Below, piece by piece: positions 8,994 to 17,457 of a stretch of DNA of 64,000 nt. Made by a program: the position numbers and the translations under genes. The DNA comes from Halopelagius fulvigenes (GTDB taxonomy: Archaea > Halobacteriota > Halobacteria > Halobacteriales > Haloferacaceae): contig NZ_JBHSXH010000009.1 in assembly GCF_042662625.1 (NCBI RefSeq), positions 372,001 through 436,000 on the forward strand. The letters are read 5' to 3'. Under the pieces are notes generated by a model. It did not search any database, was not told the DNA's origin, and saw only the letters and a program-made list of their open reading frames with translations. Each line of letters starts with the position of its first letter. Positions within the stretch are counted from its first letter, which is position 1.

Positions 8994-9731
8994 GTGACCG
9001 AGACGACCCGAACCGCCGACCTCGACCACCTCTACGACCTGTTCGACGACCTCGCCGCGCGCGTCGGCGGTCCGCGGCGGTTGGCCGACTGTCACGGCCG
9101 CATGGACTGGCCCGACCGCGGCGTCTACTTCTTCTTCGCGCCGGGCGAGACGCGGGCGTCGTCGGGACAACTCCGGCTGACGCGCGTCGGAACCCACGCC
9201 GTGAGCGAGGGGAGCAAGACGACGCTGTGGGACCGCCTGAAACAGCATTACGGGACGGGGAGCGGGAGTTCGGCGCACCCCCACGGCGGTAATCACCGCG
9301 GGTCGGTGTACCGACTACGCGTCGGCGAAGCGCTCGTCGAACGCCACGGACTCGCGGACAACTACCCCGACTGGGGCGCGTCTCGAATCCCCGACGGCCG
9401 ACCGCGGGGCGAGGTGCGCGACGAGGAGTACCCGCTCGAGCGGTGGGTGAGCGTCTATCTTCGGAATCAGCCGTTTCTCTGGGTCGAAGTCCCAGACGCC
9501 CCCTCCGCCGAGAGCGACCGGGCGAGAATCGAGCGGAACGTCATCGCGCTCGCGAGCAACTACGACGGTCCCGTCATCGACGGCCGTTCAGCGGACTGGC
9601 TCGGGAGACATAGCCCGAGCGCGGAGATACGTGCGTCGGGGCTGTGGAACGTCGACCACGTCGGGGAGGAGTACGACCCGAAGGCGTTGGAGACGCTCGC
9701 GGCGTACGTCGCCGAGACGGATCCGTTCTGA
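8994..9731 (+). CDS. GIY-YIG-like fold protein
   Basis: 245-residue protein that I read as a divergent GIY-YIG-like domain: RGVYFFF at 42-48 in place of GIY, RVGTHA at 64-69 in place of YIG, then LWDRLKQH (78-85) and a conserved GGNHRGS (98-104). A C-terminal helical part follows (WVSVYLRNQPFLWVEV onward). Proteins with this pattern occur widely in bacteria and archaea as uncharacterised conserved proteins; a nuclease role is inference. Its start is fixed by the TATA box at 8965-8971. Neighbours give no functional link. Confidence 0.6.
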   Translation: MTETTRTADLDHLYDLFDDLAARVGGPRRLADCHGRMDWPDRGVYFFFAPGETRASSGQLRLTRVGTHAVSEGSKTTLWDRLKQHYGTGSGSSAHPHGGNHRGSVYRLRVGEALVERHGLADNYPDWGASRIPDGRPRGEVRDEEYPLERWVSVYLRNQPFLWVEVPDAPSAESDRARIERNVIALASNYDGPVIDGRSADWLGRHSPSAEIRASGLWNVDHVGEEYDPKALETLAAYVAETDPF

Positions 9732-9768
9732 ACTTCGGCGTCTGCTGCTTCCGACCTCCGTTGACCGC

Positions 9769-10833
9769 TCAGAACTCCAGTTCTTCGGCGCGTTCGCGCG
9801 CCCCGGCGGCGACCAACGGGAGCGTGACCGTCGCGTCGCCGACGACGGTGACGTTCTTCGCGGACTTCTCCAGTTTCCCCCACGACCGGGCCTCGTCTAA
9901 CGTCGCGCCGGAGAGGCCGCCGGTGTGGTCGGGGTCCATCGTCAGTTGGACGGCGTAGTCGTAGGCGTCGGGGATGGTCAGCATCGTCTGGAGGACGTAA
10001 TTTTTGGGGACGCCCCCGCCGACGACCATCGCGCCCGCCTTCTCCGCCTCGAACGCGAGATCAGAGAGGTGCGTCATGTCCTTCAGTGCGTCCAGCGCGA
10101 ACTCCGAGGTCTGCGAGTATATCCACGCCTGAATCCCGAGCACGGAGTCCTGAATCGCCGGGCAGTAGATGGGCACGTCGTTCTCGTAGGCCGCGGCGGC
10201 GACGCCGGCGTCCTCCTCGATGCCCTCCTCCCTGTTCCGTTCGAGGTTCGCCCGCCCGAGTTCGGCGGTGAACTCCTGTATGGAGACGGTCCGTTCGACG
10301 TTCGGGAAGACGTTCTCGCGGAGGTGGCCCTCGAACAGCGCGAAGTACTCCTGCGGCAGGTAGACGTTGTAGATGCGGTCTACCTCCTCGTCGCGGAGGT
10401 GTTCGTCGTGGTCGCGCGTCGTCTCGCCCGTCGGTTCGGCGTCCTCGTTCGAGGGGTGGGGGTCGTGCGGTTCCGCCCGGCCGTGGTGGTGCTTGCCGCC
10501 GACGGCCTCGATGGCGTCGTGGGTGAGGTTCGCGCCCGTCGTCACGAGGGCGTCGATGTGGCCGTCGCGGATGAGGTCCACCACTATCTGGCGCATCCCC
10601 GTCGGCACCATCGCGCCCGCGAGGCCGAAGAAGTTCGTCACGTCGTCGCGGGCCAGCATCTCGGCGTACGTGTCGACGGCTCGGTTGACGTTCGCCGCCC
10701 CGATGCCCGCCTTACCGTACTCCGCGGCGAGTTCGCCGACGGTCATCCCCGCCTCGACGCGGGCGTGACCGATGGGGTTCTCCGCGAACTCCTCGCGGTT
10801 CGGTGGCTGGTACTCGTGGTCGTCGTCGCTCAT
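9769..10833 (-). CDS. dys: Deoxyhypusine synthase
   Basis: NAD-dependent enzyme that transfers an aminobutyl (or agmatine-derived) group to a lysine of eIF5A, the first step of hypusine formation. 354 residues. Family landmarks: VTTGANLTHD (97-106), the IYNVYLP stretch, VPKNYVLQTML, and SWGKL with the catalytic Lys320. A His/Asp-rich insertion at about 114-147 lengthens the usual GG-H-HG loop. The gene lies 2.7 kb from eIF5A (13515-13889) and the agmatinase-like gene (12676-13509), forming a hypusination neighbourhood. A TATA-like CAAAT box is about 28 nt upstream. Confidence 0.95.
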   Translation of the reverse strand: MSDDDHEYQPPNREEFAENPIGHARVEAGMTVGELAAEYGKAGIGAANVNRAVDTYAEMLARDDVTNFFGLAGAMVPTGMRQIVVDLIRDGHIDALVTTGANLTHDAIEAVGGKHHHGRAEPHDPHPSNEDAEPTGETTRDHDEHLRDEEVDRIYNVYLPQEYFALFEGHLRENVFPNVERTVSIQEFTAELGRANLERNREEGIEEDAGVAAAAYENDVPIYCPAIQDSVLGIQAWIYSQTSEFALDALKDMTHLSDLAFEAEKAGAMVVGGGVPKNYVLQTMLTIPDAYDYAVQLTMDPDHTGGLSGATLDEARSWGKLEKSAKNVTVVGDATVTLPLVAAGARERAEELEF

Positions 10834-10902
10834 GCGTACGCTTGCGCGGCGGCCGGATTTGAACGCGACGATGCCGGTCCGAGCGAAACGGGACTTCCCC
10901 TC

Positions 10903-11667
10903 TCAGAGTCCGGTCGGGTGGTCGATGTACGTCGTCTCCAGTCCCCACTCGTCGGCGAGGGCGGCGAGGCTCCGGACGCCGAACGTCTCCGTCGCGTAGT
11001 GCCCCGCGAGGAAGACGTTGATTCCGGCCTCCTTGGCCTCATGGTACACCTTCTGTTTCCCCTCGCCCGTCACGAACGCGTCCGCGCCCGCTTCGACGGC
11101 CTCGTCCAGCCAATCGACGCCCGACCCGGTGACTATCGCCACGTCGGTCACCTCTTCGGGGCCGAAGTCGAACACCCGCGTCGGGTTCCCGTCGTCGTCG
11201 AGAGCGTCGAGTCGTTCGCGGAGTCCCTCGACCGTGTACGAGTTCGAGGCGCGGCCCGCCTGCCCGATTTCGACCGGCCCGAGCGACCCGAACGGCTCTC
11301 TGGCTTCGAGTCCGATGTGGTCCGCGACGCCCGCGGCGTTCCCGCGCGTCTGGTGGCCGTCGAGGGGGAGGTGCGAGACGTAGAGGGCGAGGTCGTTCTC
11401 GACGAGCGGTTCGATCCGATCGTACGCGCGGCCGATCACCCGGTCGAGGCCGCCCCAGACGAGGCCGTGGTGCGTCACGAGGAGATCCGCGTCCGCCTCG
11501 ACGGCCGCCTCGATGGTCGCCTCGGCGGCGTCCACGGCGAAGGCGACGCGTTCGACCGACCCCTCCGCGGGGCCGACCTGCAGTCCGTTAGCGCTGGCGT
11601 CCACGTCGGCGAACTCGTCGGTGTTCAGTTCCTCGTCGTAGCGGGAGACGACGTCCGAGAGGTCCAT
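10903..11667 (-). CDS. NIF3/DUF34-family metal-binding protein
   Basis: Nif3-like (YbgI/DUF34) protein of 254 residues, sometimes labelled GTP cyclohydrolase I type 2, although no cellular reaction is settled. Dinuclear metal ligands typical of the family appear: His66-His67 (LLVTHHGLVW), an Asp in SHLPLDGH, and the C-terminal AGHYATETFG with His and Glu. The ATG at 11667 is chosen because a TATA-like GATACAAG lies about 28 nt upstream and the family N-terminus begins MDLSDVV. It is upstream of and co-directional with deoxyhypusine synthase (69 nt gap). Confidence 0.88.
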   Translation of the reverse strand: MDLSDVVSRYDEELNTDEFADVDASANGLQVGPAEGSVERVAFAVDAAEATIEAAVEADADLLVTHHGLVWGGLDRVIGRAYDRIEPLVENDLALYVSHLPLDGHQTRGNAAGVADHIGLEAREPFGSLGPVEIGQAGRASNSYTVEGLRERLDALDDDGNPTRVFDFGPEEVTDVAIVTGSGVDWLDEAVEAGADAFVTGEGKQKVYHEAKEAGINVFLAGHYATETFGVRSLAALADEWGLETTYIDHPTGL

Positions 11668-11803
11668 ACCGCTCCGGTCGGCCTCCCGACGCTTGTATCC
11701 ACCCGGTTCGACCCGGTGGACCGCCTCGCCGACGGCCACGACGCCTTTGTACGTCGCCGGGCTACTACCGATCCCGTTCGCTCAGAACGGGACGGAACGA
11801 GTT

Positions 11804-11821
11804 CCGCGGCCTCGGCCGCGG
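11804..11821. repeat. Palindrome upstream of a small basic ORF
   Basis: CCGCGGCC TCGGCCGCGG-type perfect inverted repeat, preceded at 11774-11790 by another short hairpin (CCGTTC gctca GAACGG). Together they look like a small REP-like cluster in the intergenic gap. Confidence 0.4.
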
Positions 11822-11830
11822 GTGTCCACA

Positions 11831-11941
11831 ATGGGTAAGTTCAGCAAAGCATTCCTCATCTGGCGACGACTGCCGCGACGGTACAAGCGTCGCATCACTA
11901 GCAAGGCACGACGCCTCGTCCGACGCGTCACCGGAAGGTGA
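11831..11941 (+). CDS. Small Arg/Lys-rich protein
   Basis: 36-residue ORF (starts MGKFSKAFLIWRRL) with a strikingly basic content, unusual in this acidic proteome. It could be a nucleic-acid-binding or membrane-active peptide. No TATA box at leaderless spacing or Shine-Dalgarno is evident; the gene is supported only by the clean ATG-to-stop frame in a gap otherwise without genes and by plausible codon use. Confidence 0.4.
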   Translation: MGKFSKAFLIWRRLPRRYKRRITSKARRLVRRVTGR

Positions 11942-12041
11942 CGCGCGAGGGCCCACGCTCGCTTCCTCTTTCCCCCCTTTCGCGGTCACCCGTCCTCGCC
12001 TCCACAGAAATGTATATCAGATGACAGTCGCAGGAGTACGT

Positions 12042-12410
12042 ATGGTGTCCCGCCGACGGGCGGTCGCCGAGTTCCTCATCTCGGTCGCCGCGCTCGTCAC
12101 CCAAACGTACAGTCGAAACGTTCTGAATCGACACGAGGAGTACGACGACCCGCCCTCGCTCTCGGCGAAGGGAGTACTCGCCGGCACGCTCTACCAACTC
12201 GTCTACCACTCGGCGTCCGACCGCGACTGGGGGCGGATACGGTCGAAGAGGTATCGAAGGCTCGCGTATGGTCTCTGCTGGGCTGCGGTCCGGCGGCGAC
12301 TGTTCCCGAGCGACGAGTTCCGACACGGGTTCGATACCGGCGGCCTCGTGGGGACGATTCTCTACCGGCTCTGGTACGGCGTTCTCCACCCGGTGTCCGG
12401 TTCGGAGTAG
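12042..12410 (+). CDS. Hypothetical basic protein
   Basis: 122 residues, no family recognised. One moderately hydrophobic N-terminal helix (about 8-22) and several aromatic- and Arg-rich helices follow. A TATAT box at 12013-12018 lies about 27 nt upstream of the ATG at 12042, so the earlier in-frame ATG at 12021 is rejected. The start is therefore well supported although the function is unknown. Positive charge is unusual for a haloarchaeon. Confidence 0.68.
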   Translation: MVSRRRAVAEFLISVAALVTQTYSRNVLNRHEEYDDPPSLSAKGVLAGTLYQLVYHSASDRDWGRIRSKRYRRLAYGLCWAAVRRRLFPSDEFRHGFDTGGLVGTILYRLWYGVLHPVSGSE

Positions 12411-12511
12411 CGCGCTCGGAATCGGACCGGACTGACCACCGGAACTGCTGAAACCGCCAGCCTCCGTCGGCGCGTCAGAGGACCTGTGAGCCGATACGTC
12501 GACCGACGACC

Positions 12512-12679
12512 GTGTTCCGAGGCCCTCCGTGTCCGAACTGCGGGAGCGAGCGGTGGACGAAGAAGACGCGCCCCGACGACTCGTGGATAACGTTCGGCGG
12601 GCACGACGCGGACCACGACCTTCACCGTTGTCTGCCGTGTTTCGCGTCGTTCTCGCCGGAGAGCGACGGGTCGGATTAA
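12512..12679 (+). CDS. Small zinc-finger protein
   Basis: 55-residue ORF from a GTG. It carries two CxxC knuckles: CPNC at 7-10 and CLPC at 40-43, separated by an acidic and His-rich segment (GGHDADHDLH). Such tiny two-knuckle zinc proteins are abundant in haloarchaea and several influence stress or biofilm behaviour. The exact start is uncertain because no well-spaced TATA box is visible. The stop overlaps the 3' end of the convergent agmatinase-like gene by 4 nt. Confidence 0.6.
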   Translation: MFRGPPCPNCGSERWTKKTRPDDSWITFGGHDADHDLHRCLPCFASFSPESDGSD

Positions 12680-13509
12680 CGCTCCGCCGCCGACCGCCCC
12701 GCGGCGGCGTGCGAGAAGACGAACTCGCGGAGTAGCTTCCCCGAGAGCGACGCCGCTTGCCCGTCGTCTCTGTCGTTGACCTCCACGACGTCGAAGCCGT
12801 CGGCGTGCGGGGCGACGGCGCGGACGATATCACGCATCTCGCGGGGTTCGAGGCCGAACGGTTCGGGCGTCCCCGTTCCCGGCGCGAACGCCGGGTCCGC
12901 GGCGTCGATATCGACGCTCAGGTAGACCGACCGGCCGTCGAACCGGTCGCCGGGGTCCCACGACGCCGCCCCCTCCGGCGGGACCACGGTCACGTCGTCG
13001 TCTTCGGCGCGGTCCCACTCCGCTTCGGACCCGGTTCGAGCGCCGACGATCACCGCCTCCTCCGCGCCGAGTTCGTCGAGGACGCGGCGCGTGAGCGTGG
13101 CGTGACTCCACTCGTTGCCGTCGTACTCGGTTCTCAGGTCGAGGTGCGCGTCGAGGCAGACGAACACGTCCGGTTCGACCGCTTCGACGCCCGCCGCGGT
13201 GACGGTGTGCTCGCCGCCGAGAAGCAGGGGGACGGCGTCGTCCCACACCGCGTCCGTGAGCGTACCGCTCACCCACTCGACGTACGCCTCGGCGTCGTCC
13301 CACGGGTGGACGTCGCCCTCGTCGTGCACTCGGAGGTCGGAAAAGCGCAGGCCGGTTCGCCGGTCGTAGTCGTCGAACGTCCGGGCGAACCGCCGGATCC
13401 TCTCGGGGCCGAATCTGGTCCCCGGTCGAAACGAAGTCGAGATATCCAGCGGGGCGCCCACGACGACGTACGCGGCGTCGTCACGCGACTCGGTCGCCCC
13501 GGGGAACAT
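12676..13509 (-). CDS. speB: Agmatinase-like ureohydrolase of the hypusination pathway
   Basis: Mn-dependent arginase/agmatinase family enzyme, 277 residues. Metal ligands: His101 (GGEHT), Asp120, His122 and Asp124 (CLDAHLD), Asp200 and Asp202 (SVDIDAADP), followed by the family signature APGTGTPEP. The start at 13509 is only 5 nt after the eIF5A stop, so the two form an operon. From established work in Haloferax, an agmatinase-like enzyme paired with eIF5A acts in deoxyhypusine formation, converting the agmatine-derived modification; the same role is inferred here rather than bulk putrescine synthesis. Confidence 0.9.
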   Translation of the reverse strand: MFPGATESRDDAAYVVVGAPLDISTSFRPGTRFGPERIRRFARTFDDYDRRTGLRFSDLRVHDEGDVHPWDDAEAYVEWVSGTLTDAVWDDAVPLLLGGEHTVTAAGVEAVEPDVFVCLDAHLDLRTEYDGNEWSHATLTRRVLDELGAEEAVIVGARTGSEAEWDRAEDDDVTVVPPEGAASWDPGDRFDGRSVYLSVDIDAADPAFAPGTGTPEPFGLEPREMRDIVRAVAPHADGFDVVEVNDRDDGQAASLSGKLLREFVFSHAAAGRSAAER

Positions 13510-13514
13510 CTCGA

Positions 13515-13889
13515 TTATACGATCTTCCGCTGTCCCTCGTACTCGAGGTACTCTATCTCGTCTTCGGGCGAGAGGTCCTCGCCCTCGGGGATGCGCATCG
13601 TGAACGTCTCGTACGTGTCGAGGTCCATGATCTGAGCGTCGTCGTCGGTGACGGAGACGACCTGCCCCTGCTTCCGCTCGATGATGGGGACCCACACCTT
13701 CGCGTCGACCGGTTGGGAGAGCGAACGCTTCCGGCTGTCGAAGACGCCCTTGCCCTCGATGCGGGCCTTCGCGCTGCCGTGCTTGCCGGGCTTTGCGGTG
13801 CTGTAGGCGTTTATCTTACAGGGAGAGTCGTCCATCATCACGTAACTTCCTTCCTGCAGTTCGCGGACCTGCTTCTGCTCTTTCGCCAT
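13515..13889 (-). CDS. eif5A: Translation factor eIF5A
   Basis: 124-residue eIF5A (aIF5A), which helps ribosomes through difficult peptide bonds and termination. The hypusination loop is present as STAKPGKHGSAK with the modified Lys36. An N-terminal SH3-like and a C-terminal OB-like part follow (VVSVTDDDAQIMDLDTYETF). A TTTATA box at 13914-13919 lies 27-28 nt upstream of the ATG, so the transcript is leaderless. It is first in an operon with the agmatinase-like gene. Confidence 0.97.
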   Translation of the reverse strand: MAKEQKQVRELQEGSYVMMDDSPCKINAYSTAKPGKHGSAKARIEGKGVFDSRKRSLSQPVDAKVWVPIIERKQGQVVSVTDDDAQIMDLDTYETFTMRIPEGEDLSPEDEIEYLEYEGQRKIV

Positions 13890-13913
13890 ATCTCCGCGTT
13901 ATCGGGTTGTGGG

Positions 13914-13919
13914 TATAAA
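13914..13919 (-). promoter_or_regulatory. TATA box of the eIF5A operon
   Basis: TTTATA on the minus strand, centred about 27 nt upstream of the eIF5A ATG. It fits a leaderless transcript covering eIF5A and the agmatinase-like gene. Confidence 0.7.
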
Positions 13920-14083
13920 CGGTTTGGAAACGCCGCGAGGGGCGATAGCGACGCGTGACACCCGAGAACACCTCTCTCCGACCTGCGGTCCGGGCCCCCG
14001 GGACGCCCGATTTCGACTCCCACCGTTCTCTCTCCCGATAACTGCGTCCGAGTCTATACATACTCGGACGGCGGATCGGGGGT

Positions 14084-14620
14084 ATGCGAGCGTCCACACC
14101 CCCTTCTGCCTCCGCCGCGGACCCCGTCGAGACGGTGGTCAGGCGACTCTCGGTCCCCGCGGGGACGGAACTCGCCCGGTCGCTCCTCCGGGGCGTCGGG
14201 GCGGACGCGATGGAGCGTCACGGCGCGTTCTCCGCCGCGTTAGGCGCGGTTCGCGCGGTGAGTCGTCGCCTCGACGTCGACGTTCCGGAGGTGTGCGCCG
14301 CGGCGGCCGAACTCGGCATCGACCCCCGCGACGCCCTCGCCGCCGAACGGAAACTGGAGGCCGAACTGTCGCCACCCGGCGACCGAGACGACGTGGAACG
14401 ACTCTCCTCGCGCATCACGGCGTACGCCGTTCTGTTGGACGCGTTGGAGAACGGCGTCTCCCCGGACGACCTCTCGGCGTCGGTCGACGACACCGCGGAG
14501 TTCGACGCCGCGGCCGTCAGCGACCACCTCGGCCGACTGAAAGCCGACAAGGCGATGGCGCAACTCGGTTTCCGCCTGTACGACATCGCCCGCGACGACG
14601 ACGAGTCCGACGCCGAGTAG
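14084..14620 (+). CDS. Hypothetical helical protein
   Basis: 178 residues, mostly helical and acidic, with no membrane segment and no family I recognise. The C-terminal half (about 100-170) has heptad-like spacing of Leu and Ala and ends in a short acidic tail. A TATA-like TATACA at about 14055-14060 lies 27 nt before the ATG, supporting a leaderless start and a real gene. It stands alone between the eIF5A operon and a convergent membrane protein gene. Confidence 0.72.
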   Translation: MRASTPPSASAADPVETVVRRLSVPAGTELARSLLRGVGADAMERHGAFSAALGAVRAVSRRLDVDVPEVCAAAAELGIDPRDALAAERKLEAELSPPGDRDDVERLSSRITAYAVLLDALENGVSPDDLSASVDDTAEFDAAAVSDHLGRLKADKAMAQLGFRLYDIARDDDESDAE

Positions 14621-14710
14621 GCGGTACGCGTCGCTCGAACGTTCGGAGTTCCCTCAGCCAACGGAGCGACGTCGTCCCTCGCGCCTTCCGCCGCGTTCGG
14701 TCTCCCGCCG

Positions 14711-15196
14711 TCACGTCTCTTCGTTCGGGTCCGTCCCCAACCACCCGACGTTGCCCTCCGTTCCGCCGTCGGTCGTCACCCGGCCGTCCGCCGCCGGGCC
14801 GTCGCCGCCGGAGAGGCGGTCCTCGCGGTGTCGGCGGACGAAACTGCCGACCGTCCCCGCGACGGCGTTCGGAAGCGTCACGGAGAGGAGGATTCCGGTC
14901 GTCGCCGCGCCCGGCGTGGTGAAGAACGGGGCGAGATACTCGTAGGGAAACGGGAGCGTCCCGTCGCCCGTCACCGCGAGGACGACGAGTCCGGGGATGA
15001 GGAGCGTCCCCCACGCCAGAGAGGAGAGGAGGCCGTGCCACGCCCCGTCGGAGGATTCGGGGCCGACGACGTACCCGGCGAACACGCTTCCGGCGAGGCC
15101 ACCGACGAGCGTCACGCGACCCGTGATCGCGAAGACGAGCGCTTCGCTACACGCCGCTAGCGCGAACCCGGCTAGCACGGCCCGCCAGCGAGTCAT
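14711..15196 (-). CDS. DUF5518-like membrane protein
   Basis: 161-residue membrane protein with about four hydrophobic helices, the second and third rich in Gly and Ala (LVGGLAGSVFAGYVVGP), and a disordered acidic C-terminus. The pattern resembles the haloarchaeal DUF5518 family, though the assignment is by general look only. Starting at 15196 is supported by a TTTATA box at 15222-15227, 28 nt upstream; the longer frame from 15232 would contain that box. Confidence 0.68.
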   Translation of the reverse strand: MTRWRAVLAGFALAACSEALVFAITGRVTLVGGLAGSVFAGYVVGPESSDGAWHGLLSSLAWGTLLIPGLVVLAVTGDGTLPFPYEYLAPFFTTPGAATTGILLSVTLPNAVAGTVGSFVRRHREDRLSGGDGPAADGRVTTDGGTEGNVGWLGTDPNEET

Positions 15197-15263
15197 ACCG
15201 TGCGTATGGAAACTCCTCCAGTATAAACGCATCCTCCCGAAACTCAGGTCTGATACCGACGCG

Positions 15264-16943
15264 TCACTCGTCGCCGCGGCGTTCGCGGAGGTTCTGGCGG
15301 GTGAACTGCGGCGTGGCGCGAACGCCTCGCTTCGACCGGAACGACCGGTACAGGAGGACGGCGACGGGAATCGTGAGCAGGGCGGCGACGGCGGCGGGAA
15401 CGACGCTCGTCCCCTCGAACGCGTACAGAATCGACGTCGAGAGCGCGCCCACGGCGAGGAGGATGCTGTAGGCGATGCGGCGCGCGAGTCGGTCGAAGAC
15501 GCCGTTTTTGTCCTCGACGCGGATGTTGACGCTGAGGTTCTCCCGTTCGAGGCGGTCGAGCGTCCGGTCGAGCTTCGGCGGGACGGTGAACAGCGCCTGC
15601 GAGGTGTCTCTGGCCTGCCTGCCCGCGTCTCTGGCCAGTTCTCTGGCCGTCTCCTCGTAGTACCCCTCCTCGCGGAGGTACGCCGTCGCCACCGCGATGA
15701 AGTCGAAGTTAGGGTCCAACGTGACGCAGACGCCCTCGACGACGGTAGCGACGCGGAGGACCAAGGCGAGATTGCGGGGCAGGCGGAGGGGGAACTCGTA
15801 GATGGTCGACTCCACCTGCTCGATTATCTGCTGGACGCGGTACTGTTCGATGTCCTCGCCGCGGGCGTCGGCGATGGCCAGTTCCATCACGTCGCCCATC
15901 ACCTGCCGGTCGGCCTCCGGCGAGAGCGTCCCCATCTCGATGAGGGCGTCCAGGATGCCGTCGATGTCCTGGTTGGCGATGGAGACGTAGAAGTCCACGA
16001 TCTTGTCCTGGATGAACGGTTCGACCTTTCCGGACATCCCGAAGTCGTAGAAGATGATGCGCCCCTCGTCGTCCACCGCCAGATTCCCCGGGTGGGGGTC
16101 GGCGTGGAAGACGCCGTCGTCGATTATCATCTGCAGGTAGACCCGTTGGAGCGTCGTCGCCAGTTCCGTCCGGTCGATGCCCATCTCGTCGAGGGCCGCG
16201 ACGTCGTTTATCTTCGTCCCCGGGAGGTACTCCATCGTGAGGACGCGTGGCCCGGAGCGTTCCTCGACGGGCGCGGGGATGCGGATGGCGTCGTCGCCCC
16301 GGAAGTTCGACCGAATCTGATCGAGGATGCGCCGTTCGCGGCTGTAGTTCATCTCCTGTCGGATGGTCTTCGCGAACTCGTCGGCGAGATTTTCGAGGGA
16401 GAACGCCCGTCCCTCCCCGATGAAGCGCCTGACGACCGGCAGCGACCACCGGACGACCCGGAGGTCCGCCTCCACGAGCTTCTCGATGCCGGGGCGGCGA
16501 ACCTTCACCGCGACGGGGTCGCCGTCGTACTCGGCGGTGTACACCTGCCCGAGACTCGCGCCGCTTATCGGGTCGGGGTCGAACACGTCGAACGCCTCCG
16601 AGACGGGGCCGAGTTCCGCCTCCAGGACCTGACTCGACTCCTCCCACGGGGCCGGCGGCACGTCGTCCTGCAAACTCGACAGCACCTCGATGTACTCCGG
16701 CGGGAGGATGTCCGGGCGCGTCGAGAGCAGTTGGCCGAGTTTGATGAACGTCGGCCCGAGCGTCAGAAGCGAGTCGAGCAGAATCCCCGCCCGCCGCACC
16801 CGCATGTCGGGGGTGACGCTCCGGGACCCGCCGAACAGGAAGAAGCGACGGCGGTCTCTCGCGTAGGCGACTATCAGCGGGAAGAACTGGTAGACGACGA
16901 CGAGGAACCGCCAGTACGCGCGTAAGTTGACCAGCGTCACCAC
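15264..16943 (-). CDS. ABC1/UbiB-family protein kinase-like protein
   Basis: 559-residue atypical kinase of the ABC1/AarF/UbiB/COQ8 family. Visible motifs: KLGQLLSTRPDILPPEY (KxGQ region), ISGASLGQVYTAEY (Ala-rich nucleotide loop), VAVKVRRPG (invariant Lys), FHADPHPGNL (catalytic loop) and FYDFGMSG (DFG). Two C-terminal hydrophobic helices (about 500-545) anchor it in the membrane. Bacterial and mitochondrial homologues support quinone synthesis; in haloarchaea, which use menaquinone, a role in isoprenoid lipid handling is likely but unproven. It begins 12 nt after hsp20, with a GGTGAGGTG ribosome site near the GTG, so the two genes form an operon. Confidence 0.92.
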   Translation of the reverse strand: MVTLVNLRAYWRFLVVVYQFFPLIVAYARDRRRFFLFGGSRSVTPDMRVRRAGILLDSLLTLGPTFIKLGQLLSTRPDILPPEYIEVLSSLQDDVPPAPWEESSQVLEAELGPVSEAFDVFDPDPISGASLGQVYTAEYDGDPVAVKVRRPGIEKLVEADLRVVRWSLPVVRRFIGEGRAFSLENLADEFAKTIRQEMNYSRERRILDQIRSNFRGDDAIRIPAPVEERSGPRVLTMEYLPGTKINDVAALDEMGIDRTELATTLQRVYLQMIIDDGVFHADPHPGNLAVDDEGRIIFYDFGMSGKVEPFIQDKIVDFYVSIANQDIDGILDALIEMGTLSPEADRQVMGDVMELAIADARGEDIEQYRVQQIIEQVESTIYEFPLRLPRNLALVLRVATVVEGVCVTLDPNFDFIAVATAYLREEGYYEETARELARDAGRQARDTSQALFTVPPKLDRTLDRLERENLSVNIRVEDKNGVFDRLARRIAYSILLAVGALSTSILYAFEGTSVVPAAVAALLTIPVAVLLYRSFRSKRGVRATPQFTRQNLRERRGDE

Positions 16944-16955
16944 CTCACCGCGAGG

Positions 16956-17324
16956 TCAGACGCCGTCCTCGTCAGCGGTAATCGGGATGGTTCGTTCGGG
17001 CGCGGCGGTTCGCTTGGGGAGGCGAATCGTGAGGACGCCGCGTTCCATCTCCGCGTTCGCCCCCGCGCCGGTGGCGTCCGGCGGGAGGGGGAGTTCGGCG
17101 TCGAGGAACAGCGACCGGTCCTCGCGGACGTACTGAAACTCAGCCGGAAGCCACTTCTCGCGTCGCGCCTCGATGGTGAGGCGGCCGCTTTCGACTCCGA
17201 TTTCGGCCGTCTCCGCCGTGACGCCGGGGAGGTCCAACACGAGGAGGTACGCGTCTTCGGATTCCAACAGGTCGGCGAACACCGCGTCGGGGAGTTCCTG
17301 AAGCGCGTCCCGCAGTGCAGACAT
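16956..17324 (-). CDS. Hsp20/alpha-crystallin family chaperone
   Basis: Small heat-shock protein of 122 residues. The alpha-crystallin domain covers most of the length, from AYLLVLDLPGV to ERGVLTIRLPKR (the conserved G-V/I-L box). A short C-terminal I-P-I tail motif (TIPIT) needed for oligomer contacts is present. It is the first gene of an operon with the UbiB-like kinase. A TTTTAG box lies about 29 nt upstream of the ATG. Confidence 0.92.
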   Translation of the reverse strand: MSALRDALQELPDAVFADLLESEDAYLLVLDLPGVTAETAEIGVESGRLTIEARREKWLPAEFQYVREDRSLFLDAELPLPPDATGAGANAEMERGVLTIRLPKRTAAPERTIPITADEDGV

Positions 17325-17457
17325 ACGCCGACGTAAGTGTGCCTCGGGCTAAAACCCCCCGGTCGCGGCTGTCGATTCCGGCCGTAAGGCCTTTTCCGGA
17401 CGGACGGTCCGCCCGGCGCTACGCCCCTTTTTGGTTCCGGGCGCGCAACGGTCTGAC

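Noticed and set aside
12529..12735. 68-residue plus-strand frame overlapping the small zinc protein
   Set aside because: It lacks motifs, while the neighbouring frame has two CxxC pairs and a sensible stop.
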